Shown here in pieces: positions 9,345 through 18,800 of a stretch of 47,915 nt of DNA. Position 1 is the stretch's first letter. Each line of letters opens with the position of its first letter. The notes beneath the pieces were generated by a model. That model made no database searches, was not told the origin of the DNA, and saw nothing but the letters and a program-made list of their open reading frames with translations. The position numbers were made by a program, and so were the translations under genes. Location: the NCBI GenBank assembly GCA_031285685.1, contig JAITVS010000423.1, forward strand, positions 1 to 47,915. Direction: 5' to 3'. This stretch comes from Tannerella sp. Its GTDB lineage: Bacteria > Bacteroidota > Bacteroidia > Bacteroidales > Tannerellaceae.

Positions 9345-9401
9345 TGTATTTTTTTTTCGAATATTCTAATTATAAACAAAAAACTTATCTATATAAAAGC
9401 A

Positions 9402-9434
9402 TCGCTCCGCCTGAAACCAATTCAAACGGAGCGA
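9402..9434 (-). terminator. Hairpin between the two minor-subunit genes, possible terminator
   Basis: TCGCTCCG (9402-9409) pairs perfectly with CGGAGCGA (9427-9434) around a 17-base loop, in the 240-base gap downstream of the 887-residue subunit gene. On the minus strand it is followed by a TGCTTTTATAT stretch, a modest T-tract. It probably ends or reduces transcription of the upstream fimbrial genes. Confidence 0.55.
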
Positions 9435-9533
9435 AAAACTCTTGCGAAAAGAGATAAATTAGAAAAAAACGTTATTCATTATTCATTACAATATGTCTTA
9501 TTATTCATTATCTTACTGAAAATCATATTTATC

Positions 9534-12197
9534 CTACGGCAATAATTCCGCTTCCAAATCTCCCGCACCACTTCCGAACAAACCACCTCCTGTCGTGATC
9601 AGATAATTAAGATCTACCACACAGCGCACAGAAAGTCCCCAATCCAAATAAGCATTTGTTGCGGTATAAACATCCGTATTGTTAATTCTCAAAACAACCC
9701 CTGTTTGCGCATTATTAGCATAGGTTGTCCAGTAATATCCTTCAATTCCCGGATTTTCAATACTAATTGGATTTCCTTTTATATATCCTGCATATGGATA
9801 ATAACCGGCCTGAATATGATAACGTCCGTTTGTGTAACCGGTTACCATAGTAAGAAAGTTACCTGAAGCATTAATATCTTTCCATGGAGAATATGCATTT
9901 CCTATACCCTCCTGCTTAGGTATACGCCATCCTTCCGGACATGGATCAAAAGCCGTTTTACTTCCGCCTTCCGTATTCCATAAGTACTGGTTATCCTCAT
10001 AAAACGCCCAATCACTTCCGGTGGTAGGATATACATAAAATGTCTGGAATGAGTTCGACAAGGATGCTTTTATAGCCTCCTTCGGACGCAAATCTCCTGT
10101 GCTGTATGTGGCAGAACTGGAAGTAATTGAACCTGGTGATGCACCTGATTTATACCACATATAAGAACTGCCTCCGAGCCAATTCGTTCCCCTCGGATAC
10201 GGATTATTTCTTCCGAATTGATAATATAGCCCGCGGGAAGAACCTTCGTCATCGTATTTATTATTCAAAGCGCCAAGGTTTCGATCCATAAAAACATTGT
10301 TTGTCGCCCCTGATAAACCGGGATATAATTTCTGACCCGCCGCCTCGTAAGGATTATATTCGGTCACCCAGAGATGGAATGTCCAATATTGTATGCCGTT
10401 TACCGTCATGGATATCACAGCATTACCCTGTACAGTTCCGGCTTCTGCATAAATATAAGCCGAATCACGCTTGCCGGGATTTTTTACGGATATATTTTTC
10501 ACAATACCGCCGGTCGGACTATCTTCCCACAACAATTCTGCAGTCACCGGACCATCCGGAATGGAATCTCCATTATCCATAATATAATCTTCCCAATAAC
10601 GGTAGACACCAGCCAGAGGTATATAAACACGTGTTTCATTGACCGGAGCACCTGTCAGTTGCGGGCGCAGAATATAACAGTTTGTCGGTATCGGTGTTGT
10701 ATCGCGTGGTTGTATAATCAAATCCTGTTTATAATTATCAGCGTCACCAAGTGTCAGGTATAAAGCCGGACCTTGCTTCGGTTCGTCATTTTCTACATAT
10801 GGACGATATATATATATGCGTTGATCAAGATCATTACCGATTCCTGTCAGCGGAGAAGAGGTTGTTATATTTGTCCAGTTATTACCGCCGTCGACACTTG
10901 CAATGACACCGTCATTTCTTGCAGAACCGTCTTTCAGGTGTATTTTCCATCTTGTTCCGCTGGTCACTTTCAGATCGAGCCAGGATGCGCCTTTCGTATG
11001 CTTTTCGATCGCTGCAAACTTTATATTCGGCCCGGACAATGATCCCAACTCCGCCGCAGTATAACTTTTAACCAACTTAAACGGAGTAGCTGTTTTAACT
11101 TCAGCGCCCTGGCCCTCTACTACCTTCATCGTATCTGCGATATTCCAGGGAGACGATATAACCGTCACATAAACAGAGTCCATGCCCGGATCTGCGATAT
11201 TTATATACACATTATACCAATAGTTCCGATAGACATCGTACACCGTATCACCCGGCGACTTTATATCCTTTGCCAGATACACCTGTGCCGTCCTTACATT
11301 CGATGCGCTGTTTACTTCTGCTTCCAATTCAAAATAAACAGCTTTACTTGTATCTTGACCACATAAGGATTCGTATGTATAAAATGTATCGGCAACCATA
11401 CAATAATCACCTGAACTCTGGAGCGGAACTTTGCGTGTACCGGGATCAAAAGGAGTGTCAAAAGTCGTTATTGTTGGTGATGATACATTATAGTTTACAG
11501 CATCAACCGGTGACTTATCCAACAGATAAACCTTATCTGCGCCTTTTCTCAATGTTACTGATTTCATTTTGATTTCATGAGAAGCCGCATTGCCGCTTTT
11601 TGTAAAAAATATCTTTACTTTGGCAACGGCCCTCTTTACTTCTATATCTACAATATTCGGATTAGATATCGGCAAGTCGGCAGTCAACGTAGCCGTTTGC
11701 TCTCCTGTCATAAGGAACGGAGATGTTGGCAGTGATGCCGACGCATTAGTTAATTGTCTGCGCAAAGCGCTATAGGAGACCAATGATTCATCACCCGGAC
11801 CATACACCACAGGTAATTTTCCGGAGCCATTCACAACAGCAATAAAAGTTTTAAAACCGGACTTTACTAATTCGGGACCAATCGAATCATACGGAGAGCT
11901 TCCCTGCATTATCTTTTCACAAACATTTAAAGAATTGAAAACAAAAACCGTTACATCCGTTATCGTATTTTCCATTCCGGTTCCCGCTTGGTCGCCGGCG
12001 TCAGTTAAAGAATATGTTGTAGCACCCTCTTCGTCAAATAATCCTTTTAGATTCAATGCAATGGGAACCATCGCCTCTTCTGTCGGATTATTAGGATCAG
12101 GATCTACAATAGCACTATCCGCACACCCATTTATCAATAGGATAGTGATCATACTGAACAGTATGTAAAAAACCTTTATACTATAATTAATTTTCAT
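9534..12197 (-). CDS. Large fimbrial minor subunit/tip-like lipoprotein with C-terminal FISUMP-like domain
   Basis: The 887-residue protein has a lipoprotein signal (Cys25 in LLINGC). Its N-terminal part (about 40-200) resembles FimA/Mfa-type fimbrillin ('TDVTVFVFNS', 'FKTFIAVVNG', 'VKRAVAKVKIFF'). A middle beta-rich region follows, and a C-terminal domain from about 634 contains VFMDRNLGAL, YQFGRNNPYP, DPCPEGWRIP, YYWTTY and SVRCVVD. The last part resembles FISUMP domains and matches the C-terminus of the protein encoded at 7158-9293. The gene starts 50 bases after the Mfa2/FimB-type gene, so it belongs to the same operon. By position and build it is an accessory or tip subunit of the type V pilus. 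Binding specificity cannot be inferred. Confidence 0.8.
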   Translation of the reverse strand: MKINYSIKVFYILFSMITILLINGCADSAIVDPDPNNPTEEAMVPIALNLKGLFDEEGATTYSLTDAGDQAGTGMENTITDVTVFVFNSLNVCEKIMQGSSPYDSIGPELVKSGFKTFIAVVNGSGKLPVVYGPGDESLVSYSALRRQLTNASASLPTSPFLMTGEQTATLTADLPISNPNIVDIEVKRAVAKVKIFFTKSGNAASHEIKMKSVTLRKGADKVYLLDKSPVDAVNYNVSSPTITTFDTPFDPGTRKVPLQSSGDYCMVADTFYTYESLCGQDTSKAVYFELEAEVNSASNVRTAQVYLAKDIKSPGDTVYDVYRNYWYNVYINIADPGMDSVYVTVISSPWNIADTMKVVEGQGAEVKTATPFKLVKSYTAAELGSLSGPNIKFAAIEKHTKGASWLDLKVTSGTRWKIHLKDGSARNDGVIASVDGGNNWTNITTSSPLTGIGNDLDQRIYIYRPYVENDEPKQGPALYLTLGDADNYKQDLIIQPRDTTPIPTNCYILRPQLTGAPVNETRVYIPLAGVYRYWEDYIMDNGDSIPDGPVTAELLWEDSPTGGIVKNISVKNPGKRDSAYIYAEAGTVQGNAVISMTVNGIQYWTFHLWVTEYNPYEAAGQKLYPGLSGATNNVFMDRNLGALNNKYDDEGSSRGLYYQFGRNNPYPRGTNWLGGSSYMWYKSGASPGSITSSSATYSTGDLRPKEAIKASLSNSFQTFYVYPTTGSDWAFYEDNQYLWNTEGGSKTAFDPCPEGWRIPKQEGIGNAYSPWKDINASGNFLTMVTGYTNGRYHIQAGYYPYAGYIKGNPISIENPGIEGYYWTTYANNAQTGVVLRINNTDVYTATNAYLDWGLSVRCVVDLNYLITTGGGLFGSGAGDLEAELLP

Positions 12198-12247
12198 ATC
12201 TCTAACTTTATTATCTATTCAAAGACAGATCATCCACCCATTGCCTG

Positions 12248-13276
12248 TCATTGTAAAATACCTCCAGCATTTGACGGCTGATAAACTACGTGCCAATCCA
12301 TTGTCTGGATGTGAACAGTCACCGACGTGTTTGTTATATTAAATAACAGTTGCCAACGGTAATATTTATCTAAATTATATTGTATATTCGACGATATACC
12401 AGCCTGTAACATTTCAAGCAACGGAAATATTACCGGATTTCCTCCATAATCCAAAACAACCTGCATATTAGCATCGTTCTGTACTAATCGCAATGTTGAT
12501 ATCTCAACAATTAACATGGAATCACGCCCTGTTCCCGTATATGTTTCTTTTGAAATCGGATCAACTACCAGAACACTGTCTGTCCGATACATCACATACG
12601 GCAAATAAGTAACGCCGCCTTTCAATACATCCATCGCAGGAGGATTACTTCCTGGTTTAAAATAATATGCCCCATTATTTCCCACTATAGATACGGAAAT
12701 CCGATCCTGTATTTCCGCTGTTTTGGCATCAGGAATAATTATTCTTATCTGATTTGTTATATTAATTAATGACACGGTATCAACGCGGCTTACAAAAGCA
12801 GGGACATCCACATTTCGTTCACCATAAAATGTTCTCTCCAGCCGTCCGTCGTTCAACTTATCTTCCAACAAAAGCCGTGCATTATCAATAGAGGTAGTTC
12901 CGGGTATAATCGTGGGTATAACCGCCGTACTCATTTTCAATGAAACGTCTCCGGTATTACGTCCCCATCCCCATGTTATTATATCATATTTTCCCATGCT
13001 CAACGGCAGGGAATAAGTATAGTCTTTTCCAAAAGGTGCGATCAACGTCGTTGTATCCGCATATACACAAATACCGGTTGTCGCATCGAATGCATAGATA
13101 AACATTTTGTCTACATCTTCAGCAAAACGATCATTTTCGCCTGTATGGAGCGTATATTCAAATGCTAACGCGTACCTGATTGCATCAGGACAATCATCAA
13201 GATCGTTTATTACACATCCCTGCAACAAAAATATTGCCGCACAGAAAAGCAATCCTATTTTTTTATAACATTCCAT
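12248..13276 (-). CDS. FimB/Mfa2-family fimbrial anchor lipoprotein
   Basis: The 342-residue protein has a lipoprotein signal (Cys21 in FLLQGC) followed by the typical FimB/Mfa2 opening with 'DDCPD' and 'LAFEYTLHTGENDRFAEDVDKMFIYAFD'. Further family-like segments are 'YDIITWGWG', 'INITNQIRIII' and the terminal 'VTVHIQTMDWHVV'. Mfa2 of Porphyromonas gingivalis anchors the Mfa1 fimbria to the outer membrane and limits its length. The position just after the major fimbrillin gene is the same as in P. gingivalis mfa loci. The 190-base gap to that gene contains a strong hairpin (13397-13433), which could lower the amount of anchor relative to shaft subunit. Confidence 0.9.
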   Translation of the reverse strand: MECYKKIGLLFCAAIFLLQGCVINDLDDCPDAIRYALAFEYTLHTGENDRFAEDVDKMFIYAFDATTGICVYADTTTLIAPFGKDYTYSLPLSMGKYDIITWGWGRNTGDVSLKMSTAVIPTIIPGTTSIDNARLLLEDKLNDGRLERTFYGERNVDVPAFVSRVDTVSLINITNQIRIIIPDAKTAEIQDRISVSIVGNNGAYYFKPGSNPPAMDVLKGGVTYLPYVMYRTDSVLVVDPISKETYTGTGRDSMLIVEISTLRLVQNDANMQVVLDYGGNPVIFPLLEMLQAGISSNIQYNLDKYYRWQLLFNITNTSVTVHIQTMDWHVVYQPSNAGGILQ

Positions 13277-13396
13277 ACTTATTTTTCTTTTGCTATTTTT
13301 TATAATACTTTTTTCTATCCAAAGAAAAAATATTCTTGATGTTATAATACATTAACATCAAACCCTGTTTTCAATATTTTATTTTGCAAGTTAAAA

Positions 13397-13433
13397 TAAC
13401 CGGAGGCCAAAGGCCTTCTCCGGCCTCCGGTTA
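13397..13433 (-). terminator. Strong GC-rich hairpin between major fimbrillin and anchor genes
   Basis: TAACCGGAGGCC (13397-13408) and GGCCTCCGGTTA (13422-13433) form a perfect 12-base-pair stem with a 13-base loop, in otherwise AT-rich DNA. On the minus strand the stem is followed by a short T-rich run (TTATTTTAAC). It starts 33 bases after the major fimbrillin stop codon. It is best read as a leaky terminator or an mRNA 3'-end stabiliser that separates a high-level fimbrillin message from lower read-through into the anchor and tip genes. Confidence 0.75.
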
Positions 13434-13465
13434 TGATTTAACAAATTAATTCTCAATAAAGAATA

Positions 13466-15352
13466 TTAATTAAGATCAATATCAGTCGCCTGATTAACAA
13501 TATGCCATTTCATGACCTCAATGGTAGCTGTTACATAAGTATCTGCTTCCTTGATCGGATCCGGCTCTTCCGGATGCGGGTCAATAATATTATTCGGATC
13601 ACCGATACCAGGGCCTAAAATATTAGAAATTGATACTTTGTATATGTGATTACGACGAACCAATACCTGATTAGCTGCTTCTGATACCGTAGGATCATCA
13701 ATCCAGATGCGATAGAAACAATAACCCTGATAATATTCCTGCAAATCAGCCTGTTTGGCAGCGCTCGTCACCTTTAAATTATTGATATAAGCAGCAACAC
13801 CCGGGTCCGTATAAGGATCCTGAGGAGCAATACCTGTACCCGCATTAAGTTTATAACATACATATTCCTGTAATGCTTTTCTTCCAAGGAAGAATTGACC
13901 ATCACCTGAGTTAAATGAACCGACATAACATATTGTATCCGTAGATCCCTGCGGTGTTGTTGCCGGCCATGATGCCGGGAAAGCTGAAGCTGTTGTTATT
14001 GTACCTACATTGGATACAGTTGTTATATATGAACTTGGTTTATACTGGCCAGCAAATACAACAAACGTAGAATAGTGATTGTAAGTCTGGCTGTTGTTAC
14101 ATTCTGTAACCAAAGCATAATTAGCATCGCCAAAAAGTTGGTTTTGAGTTGCTGTTGTGTTTATCTGCGTTCTTGTAGCCATTACCGTCAGATTCTGAGC
14201 TTCATAAGTCTGCGTAGGAGTAGCTGTAGTCGAAACAAAACGAGAGTTATCCAATTTATTAGACCAATTATTATTTCCTGATATAGGAACAATAGGAGCG
14301 ATATCATTGTAACGGGTTGACCTAACAACATTACCCGACCATACTTGGAAAGGATATTGTGATCTGTTTATGTTACCGACAGCCCATTTTGTATCTGGAA
14401 CAAAAACTCCCGAGTTAGTAGCAGTAGAACCGGCTGCATTTTGAACTGCCAGTGTAATTGGAGCAACCGAAATCTTAGCTATAGCGCGCTGGATATTTAC
14501 CTTAAGATTGTTGTCACCACCTGCCACGCGAGAATCATCAGCAGAGATACCTGGAAGTAAAGTAAACTTAACAGTTGCCTGATAACTATTGGCAGGAGTA
14601 CCTCCAAGAATTGTATCTGCAGGCTGAGTTGAAGCATCTCCCCAGTTTGTCATCAGGTAATACGAAGTAGAAACTCCAGTAAGAACACCATTACCCGGAA
14701 CGCCGTTACCCGTCAATGCTTTAATCAGACCATCAGCGCTTGTTCCGGTAGGAGCATACACCGGTGTTGTAGTTTCCAGAGCAATATTCGATGCTCCCGT
14801 TGACCATATCGGAGCATTCAACGGCTCATGGGGAGTTCCATCCGCATCAGTATAAGCTGTCATAAATCGAGGTCCGTAATTAAGAGTTTCATTCCAGTTT
14901 TTCCCGAAAAAGCCTGGAGTGACAGAGTTTGAAGTAGTGCCACCACCTGTACCGGTAACAACCAAAGCGTCCGCCCCGAAGTTTGCCGCTACATAAATAA
15001 GCTTTTCTCCTGATTTACACTTTACTGTAATTTTTTGTCCTGTAGTTGCATTTGCCCAATCAGCAGGAGCTAAATAAGCCATTGCTTCAGGTGTTCCGTC
15101 TAATTTATAGATGAACATAGCCACATTGGAAATTGCGCTTTCCTGAGTAGCACCATCTTCAAAACCATCTCCAGAATAAGTACCACCTGGTTTTTGAAGA
15201 TTAAACGCAAACGAAGCCACCGTGCTTTCACCTTCAACAACTTTACTTCCACCACCACTAGGCCCTCCATTTGGCCCATCAATTGCATCGTTGTTACAAC
15301 TGACCATTACAGCTGCACCCAACATACCTAAAAATAACGATTTAAATTTCAT
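13466..15352 (-). CDS. Mfa1-type major fimbrillin of the main type V pilus locus
   Basis: The 628-residue lipoprotein (signal MKFKSLFLGMLGAAVMVSC, lipid Cys19) has a Gly-rich linker and then the Mfa1-family fold markers: 'VASFAFNLQKPGG', 'AMFIYKLDGTPEAMAYLAP', 'KLIYVAANFG', 'NIQRAIAKISV', 'YYQGYCFYRIW', 'NQVLVRRNHIYKVSI' and 'GPGIGDP'. It ends with an EVMKWHIVNQ strand. The length is similar to the paralogue at 708-2600 and to other Mfa1-like fimbrillins. In the family, the lipidated precursor is moved to the surface, trimmed by an Arg-specific protease and polymerised by donor-strand exchange. It lies between the DUF3868 gene and the anchor gene, the expected order. No promoter of the TAnnTTTG form is seen in the 215-base gap upstream, so transcription probably comes from upstream. 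Confidence 0.9.
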   Translation of the reverse strand: MKFKSLFLGMLGAAVMVSCNNDAIDGPNGGPSGGGSKVVEGESTVASFAFNLQKPGGTYSGDGFEDGATQESAISNVAMFIYKLDGTPEAMAYLAPADWANATTGQKITVKCKSGEKLIYVAANFGADALVVTGTGGGTTSNSVTPGFFGKNWNETLNYGPRFMTAYTDADGTPHEPLNAPIWSTGASNIALETTTPVYAPTGTSADGLIKALTGNGVPGNGVLTGVSTSYYLMTNWGDASTQPADTILGGTPANSYQATVKFTLLPGISADDSRVAGGDNNLKVNIQRAIAKISVAPITLAVQNAAGSTATNSGVFVPDTKWAVGNINRSQYPFQVWSGNVVRSTRYNDIAPIVPISGNNNWSNKLDNSRFVSTTATPTQTYEAQNLTVMATRTQINTTATQNQLFGDANYALVTECNNSQTYNHYSTFVVFAGQYKPSSYITTVSNVGTITTASAFPASWPATTPQGSTDTICYVGSFNSGDGQFFLGRKALQEYVCYKLNAGTGIAPQDPYTDPGVAAYINNLKVTSAAKQADLQEYYQGYCFYRIWIDDPTVSEAANQVLVRRNHIYKVSISNILGPGIGDPNNIIDPHPEEPDPIKEADTYVTATIEVMKWHIVNQATDIDLN

Positions 15353-15567
15353 AACTTTTTTAATTTTAAGTTAGTAATAAAATAATGTTTATTTAATAAT
15401 TTTGTTTATTCTCTCTTTAAATTTTACATTTTGAATTTAATAATACTTGTTATTCATTCGTTGCTTTATTTCATACGCATAATCATTTAATTGTTAAACT
15501 TATATATATACTTTTTTTCATTTTGTCCTACACCTTCTTTTAATTTTAAAATGCTAAACATAATTCA

Positions 15568-17208
15568 TTACTGTACTTTGCGCCGCGCTGAAGATGAAGA
15601 CCGGCCGGTATTTCCATCATTATTCTCATCGACTCCGGCTTCACGGCGATTATTTATATTTGCTAATTTCTTTTTCAATTCTCTCATATTTCCGGCAGCT
15701 TCAGGAATTCCCTGGTCTTCTGCACGTTTCAGAAACCTCTCCGCTTCGCGATAATTTCCTTTCAGCATCTGAAATACACCCATATTATTGGCATACTCCG
15801 GTGTTGACGGGTCCGAAAGTTTCAAAAACCGCTCCGCATCACGCAGGTTATTTTTAGAAAGTGCGGCAGCCGCCCCATTCAGGTTTGCAACAGGGTCATC
15901 CGGGAATTCTTCGCGGGCTACTTCAAAGACCCGGAGGAATTCAGCACTTCCTACTTCATATGTATTTGCCACAATATACATTTCATTCAAACTTAATAAC
16001 TGGGGAGCAATGGCCAGATTCTCCTTTGCTTCTTCAAGAGAAAAATCCTTCACCGTATAATTGATCTCACAGACTACACGGCGTAATTTCGGATAAAGTT
16101 CTTCATATATAATTTTATACGGACGCCCGCCACCGACTTTACTGATCGCTTTTTCGCGCTCGTCAAGATCGACGATCGTATTCATGATGCGGAAGATTTC
16201 ATTTTTATTGGATAACGGATAATCCTCCAGTAATCTGCGCAGGCCATCCCAATCTTCACCTCCTGTACGTGTTTCGAATAAACTGGCAGGAATAGAACTG
16301 TTGTTCATAAAGTACCTCATCATCGATTCGGAACGGGCGCGCGAAAGCTCAGTATTGAATTTCACGGAACTTTCAGGAGAAGCATATCCCACCATATAAA
16401 CCCCCTGGACAGTGATATCTCTATTTGTAGAAATCGTCCGGATCATTTTGTCAATTTTGGCCAACTCAATCGAATTATTACCAAAATTCGGCAAAATCTC
16501 ATTTTTTCCACGCGGAAAATCAAGATATGCATTACCAATTTCCTGACGCTTCTTGATCACTTCGACTTCCGGCTGTATGTAAGCCAGGTAAGGACGGATA
16601 CGGTATGCCGGTTCAGCAATGACATCCTTTGTCAAACCATCGAAAACACGCGAACGCGCAATTTTGGAACGGTCACCGCATCCGCATAAATCCTCTTCCA
16701 CATCAAGGTAAGCATCGGACATCCAGGACTCATAAGGAATGGAAAAACGGTAATTCAACTTACCTTTCGGTTTCACTATCGCATAAGGAAGATTATGCTC
16801 AAACTCCTCATATGCCTGATCATTCAGCTCCAGTTCACGCACAAAAGCTTTATTACGGGCTGTTCCCTGTATCATAACTTTAGGAAGTTCGATCTCCTCA
16901 GAAGCAGAACCGACTACAGGAGTAAGGATCTGCGCATGATTTGTCTTCAGATCCATTCTCGACATATCAATATCCATATCAATCACCAGGGAATCGCCTA
17001 TTTGCTTCATAGAGTTTTTAATATACTGCACACGATTACGCTGGGAAACCGTATTCTGATTCTGACCAGCTTGATTCCTTTGAGAAGAAGCCTGTTGTGA
17101 TGACTTGTTACTATTCCCGGTATCATTATACTGCTGGCGTTGCGCATCAACAGGCAAACAAAGGAATAATCCCAACATCAATGCTACTATGTATCTAACT
17201 CTTTTCAT
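15568..17208 (-). CDS. DUF3868/OmpA-like protein with TPR region, fimbrial locus
   Basis: The 546-residue protein has a cleavable signal peptide (about 1-22), a Gln/Asn-rich segment, a beta-rich N-terminal domain of the DUF3868 type (about 50-215, with a CGC pair near 175), and an OmpA-like region (about 225-335, 'VYMVGYASPESSVKFNTELSRARSESM'). The C-terminal part has TPR-like helices (about 410-515, 'FPDDPVANLNGAAAAL', 'EYANNMGVFQMLKGNYREAERFLK'). Proteins of this build are regular members of Bacteroidales Mfa/Fim fimbrial operons and are thought to sit in the periplasm or on the outer membrane and aid pilus assembly; the exact role is unknown. It follows the DUF3575 gene with a 29-base gap. 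Confidence 0.85.
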   Translation of the reverse strand: MKRVRYIVALMLGLFLCLPVDAQRQQYNDTGNSNKSSQQASSQRNQAGQNQNTVSQRNRVQYIKNSMKQIGDSLVIDMDIDMSRMDLKTNHAQILTPVVGSASEEIELPKVMIQGTARNKAFVRELELNDQAYEEFEHNLPYAIVKPKGKLNYRFSIPYESWMSDAYLDVEEDLCGCGDRSKIARSRVFDGLTKDVIAEPAYRIRPYLAYIQPEVEVIKKRQEIGNAYLDFPRGKNEILPNFGNNSIELAKIDKMIRTISTNRDITVQGVYMVGYASPESSVKFNTELSRARSESMMRYFMNNSSIPASLFETRTGGEDWDGLRRLLEDYPLSNKNEIFRIMNTIVDLDEREKAISKVGGGRPYKIIYEELYPKLRRVVCEINYTVKDFSLEEAKENLAIAPQLLSLNEMYIVANTYEVGSAEFLRVFEVAREEFPDDPVANLNGAAAALSKNNLRDAERFLKLSDPSTPEYANNMGVFQMLKGNYREAERFLKRAEDQGIPEAAGNMRELKKKLANINNRREAGVDENNDGNTGRSSSSARRKVQ

Positions 17209-17237
17209 ATTCTGCTTTATTTATTAATCCTCAACAC

Positions 17238-18029
17238 TTATTTAAGCATATATACCAACGAAATTCCCAGCCGCGTAGGACCAAAATAATGTATTTTATC
17301 TTTTGCTATCGTTTGTTTACAATCCGTACAACGGGTCTTATCGTAATCAAGATAAGCATAGCCTAAGCCAACTGTAAATTCCATACTAAAACGAGGAGCC
17401 AGAACCCAATGATAACCATAAGAAACACCTACCCCGGCAAACCATCCCTCAAAACTGTTCGTATAGATACCATCACGATCTGCATTCGAATATATAATTT
17501 GATTTTCAGCATAAGCTTCACCATATAGATCAACCAGTCCCTGATATGGTGTTGTTCCTTTTGCATATTGAGTCCCTTTTACTTTATATCCGTCTGTAGT
17601 AGTCATTTCAACAGGATATTCTCCTAAACCATAATCACCCCATCCAAATGGCATTTTAACAGCACCGACATTAAAAATACCCCCATGTACATGGGCGCCA
17701 AAAAAATGACCATTGAACTTCTCACATAACCACCAACGAATTTCAGGCTGAATCATAAAGTGCTTCAGTTTAGAGTCTCTCTTTTCTACAAAATCAGCGC
17801 CTGCACCTTCTATTCCCACCCATTTGTGGCCCAACGTCCACGGATTATAGTTAACCCAAATATCCAAAGTTGTTTTTTGATTCAAGGCCACCTCATATCC
17901 CAGGTTTATCGTCGTCGTAGCATCATACAAAAGATTTGTCTTTAACGCCATATCCTGCGCAGACAACCTTTGGACTGACCCAAAAATTATTAACACCACA
18001 AACATTAACAATAATGCTATTTTTTTCAT
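17238..18029 (-). CDS. DUF3575 outer-membrane-type protein, first gene of the fimbrial operon
   Basis: With the ATG at 18027-18029 the protein has 263 residues and a proper signal peptide (MKKIALLLMFVVLIIFGSV...SAQD). A longer frame opens at 18107 but adds 26 residues in front of the signal, so I reject that start. A purine-rich GAGGG lies just before the chosen ATG. The mature part is beta-barrel-like ('ALKTNLLYDATTTINLGYE', 'QPEIRWWL', 'GAHVHGG', a final 'LGISLVYMLK') and matches the DUF3575 family, which commonly accompanies Mfa/Fim fimbrial genes. It probably lies in the outer membrane and supports fimbrial export or assembly. A -7 box at 18263-18270 suggests a 5' leader of about 225 bases. 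Confidence 0.82.
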   Translation of the reverse strand: MKKIALLLMFVVLIIFGSVQRLSAQDMALKTNLLYDATTTINLGYEVALNQKTTLDIWVNYNPWTLGHKWVGIEGAGADFVEKRDSKLKHFMIQPEIRWWLCEKFNGHFFGAHVHGGIFNVGAVKMPFGWGDYGLGEYPVEMTTTDGYKVKGTQYAKGTTPYQGLVDLYGEAYAENQIIYSNADRDGIYTNSFEGWFAGVGVSYGYHWVLAPRFSMEFTVGLGYAYLDYDKTRCTDCKQTIAKDKIHYFGPTRLGISLVYMLK

Positions 18030-18262
18030 ACCCTCACTTTTTATGACAAGAAAAGGCTCCGGCCAGAGACAAAACGTCTCCGTATAAACCAAAGTCTCAC
18101 TCATCATTAATTACAAAAAAATCTTTTTTTTGGGGATTCGTTCACCCCTTTTTATTAATCCAACAAACTCAACTCACCTTTTCATCCTAAAAACACCCAT
18201 TTTCCGCAACTTTATCAACCACACATACACGTTACAGAAAACAAAAAATCATCATCACCTTA

Positions 18263-18270
18263 CAAATATA
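18263..18270 (-). promoter_or_regulatory. -7 promoter element (TATATTTG) of the fimbrial operon
   Basis: TATATTTG on the minus strand fits the Bacteroidetes TAnnTTTG consensus and is the closest such box to the first fimbrial gene. No good -33 TTTG lies at 19-21 bases, which fits a promoter that needs an activator. It would give a leader of roughly 225 bases before the ATG at 18029. Confidence 0.5.
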
Positions 18271-18800
18271 CGCTTTTCAATAAAAAAAACATAATAATGT
18301 ACACGTATTTTCACATTTCAGGACAAAACCTTACGTTTTTTGTACAAAATAGTCCCCACAAAGTACCAGGAGACAAAAACACGATTTCACCAAGAAGTTT
18401 CAGCATCGGCTTCGCTAAACACGCTAAATTATCCGCTACAAAAATGCAAGTGTTTTACGAATTATTATTGCCTTTTTGGATAATTATATTTACATTTTTG
18501 CTTTTTTTGCAAAATTCCTGCGAAATAATCGTAAAATAAACTGATTCCAATACAAAAAATACCCATTTTCATCGCCAATCACGCATCCTAACAGCAACAT
18601 TCTCCATCTTTGGCGTTATAAAATCATAACAAATACATCAAAAGTCAAAAGCACTTCATAAACAAATTTTTAACATCTCTTTCTTTCAGCTTTTCCTTTT
18701 GATAAGAAAATAAGCCTCTCTGTTTTTTTGATTAAAATAAGTATATCTGCACATAAGACAAACGCTTTTATCGAATGATCATTGAAAACTTTACGATTTT

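Noticed and set aside
18030-18107. Upstream start at 18107 for the DUF3575 gene
   Set aside because: The added 26 residues would sit in front of a good signal peptide. The ATG at 18029 has a purine-rich site and gives a normal secreted protein.
18122-18155. Hairpin GGGG-N9-CCCC near the start of the fimbrial leader, considered as a terminator
   Set aside because: The stem is only four pairs, and on the minus strand, where transcription runs, it is followed by A rather than T.
18297-18539. 80-codon plus-strand reading frame in the fimbrial control gap
   Set aside because: It lies in AT-rich low-complexity DNA, has no recognisable family, no ribosome site and no promoter at a sensible distance. 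It was treated as chance.
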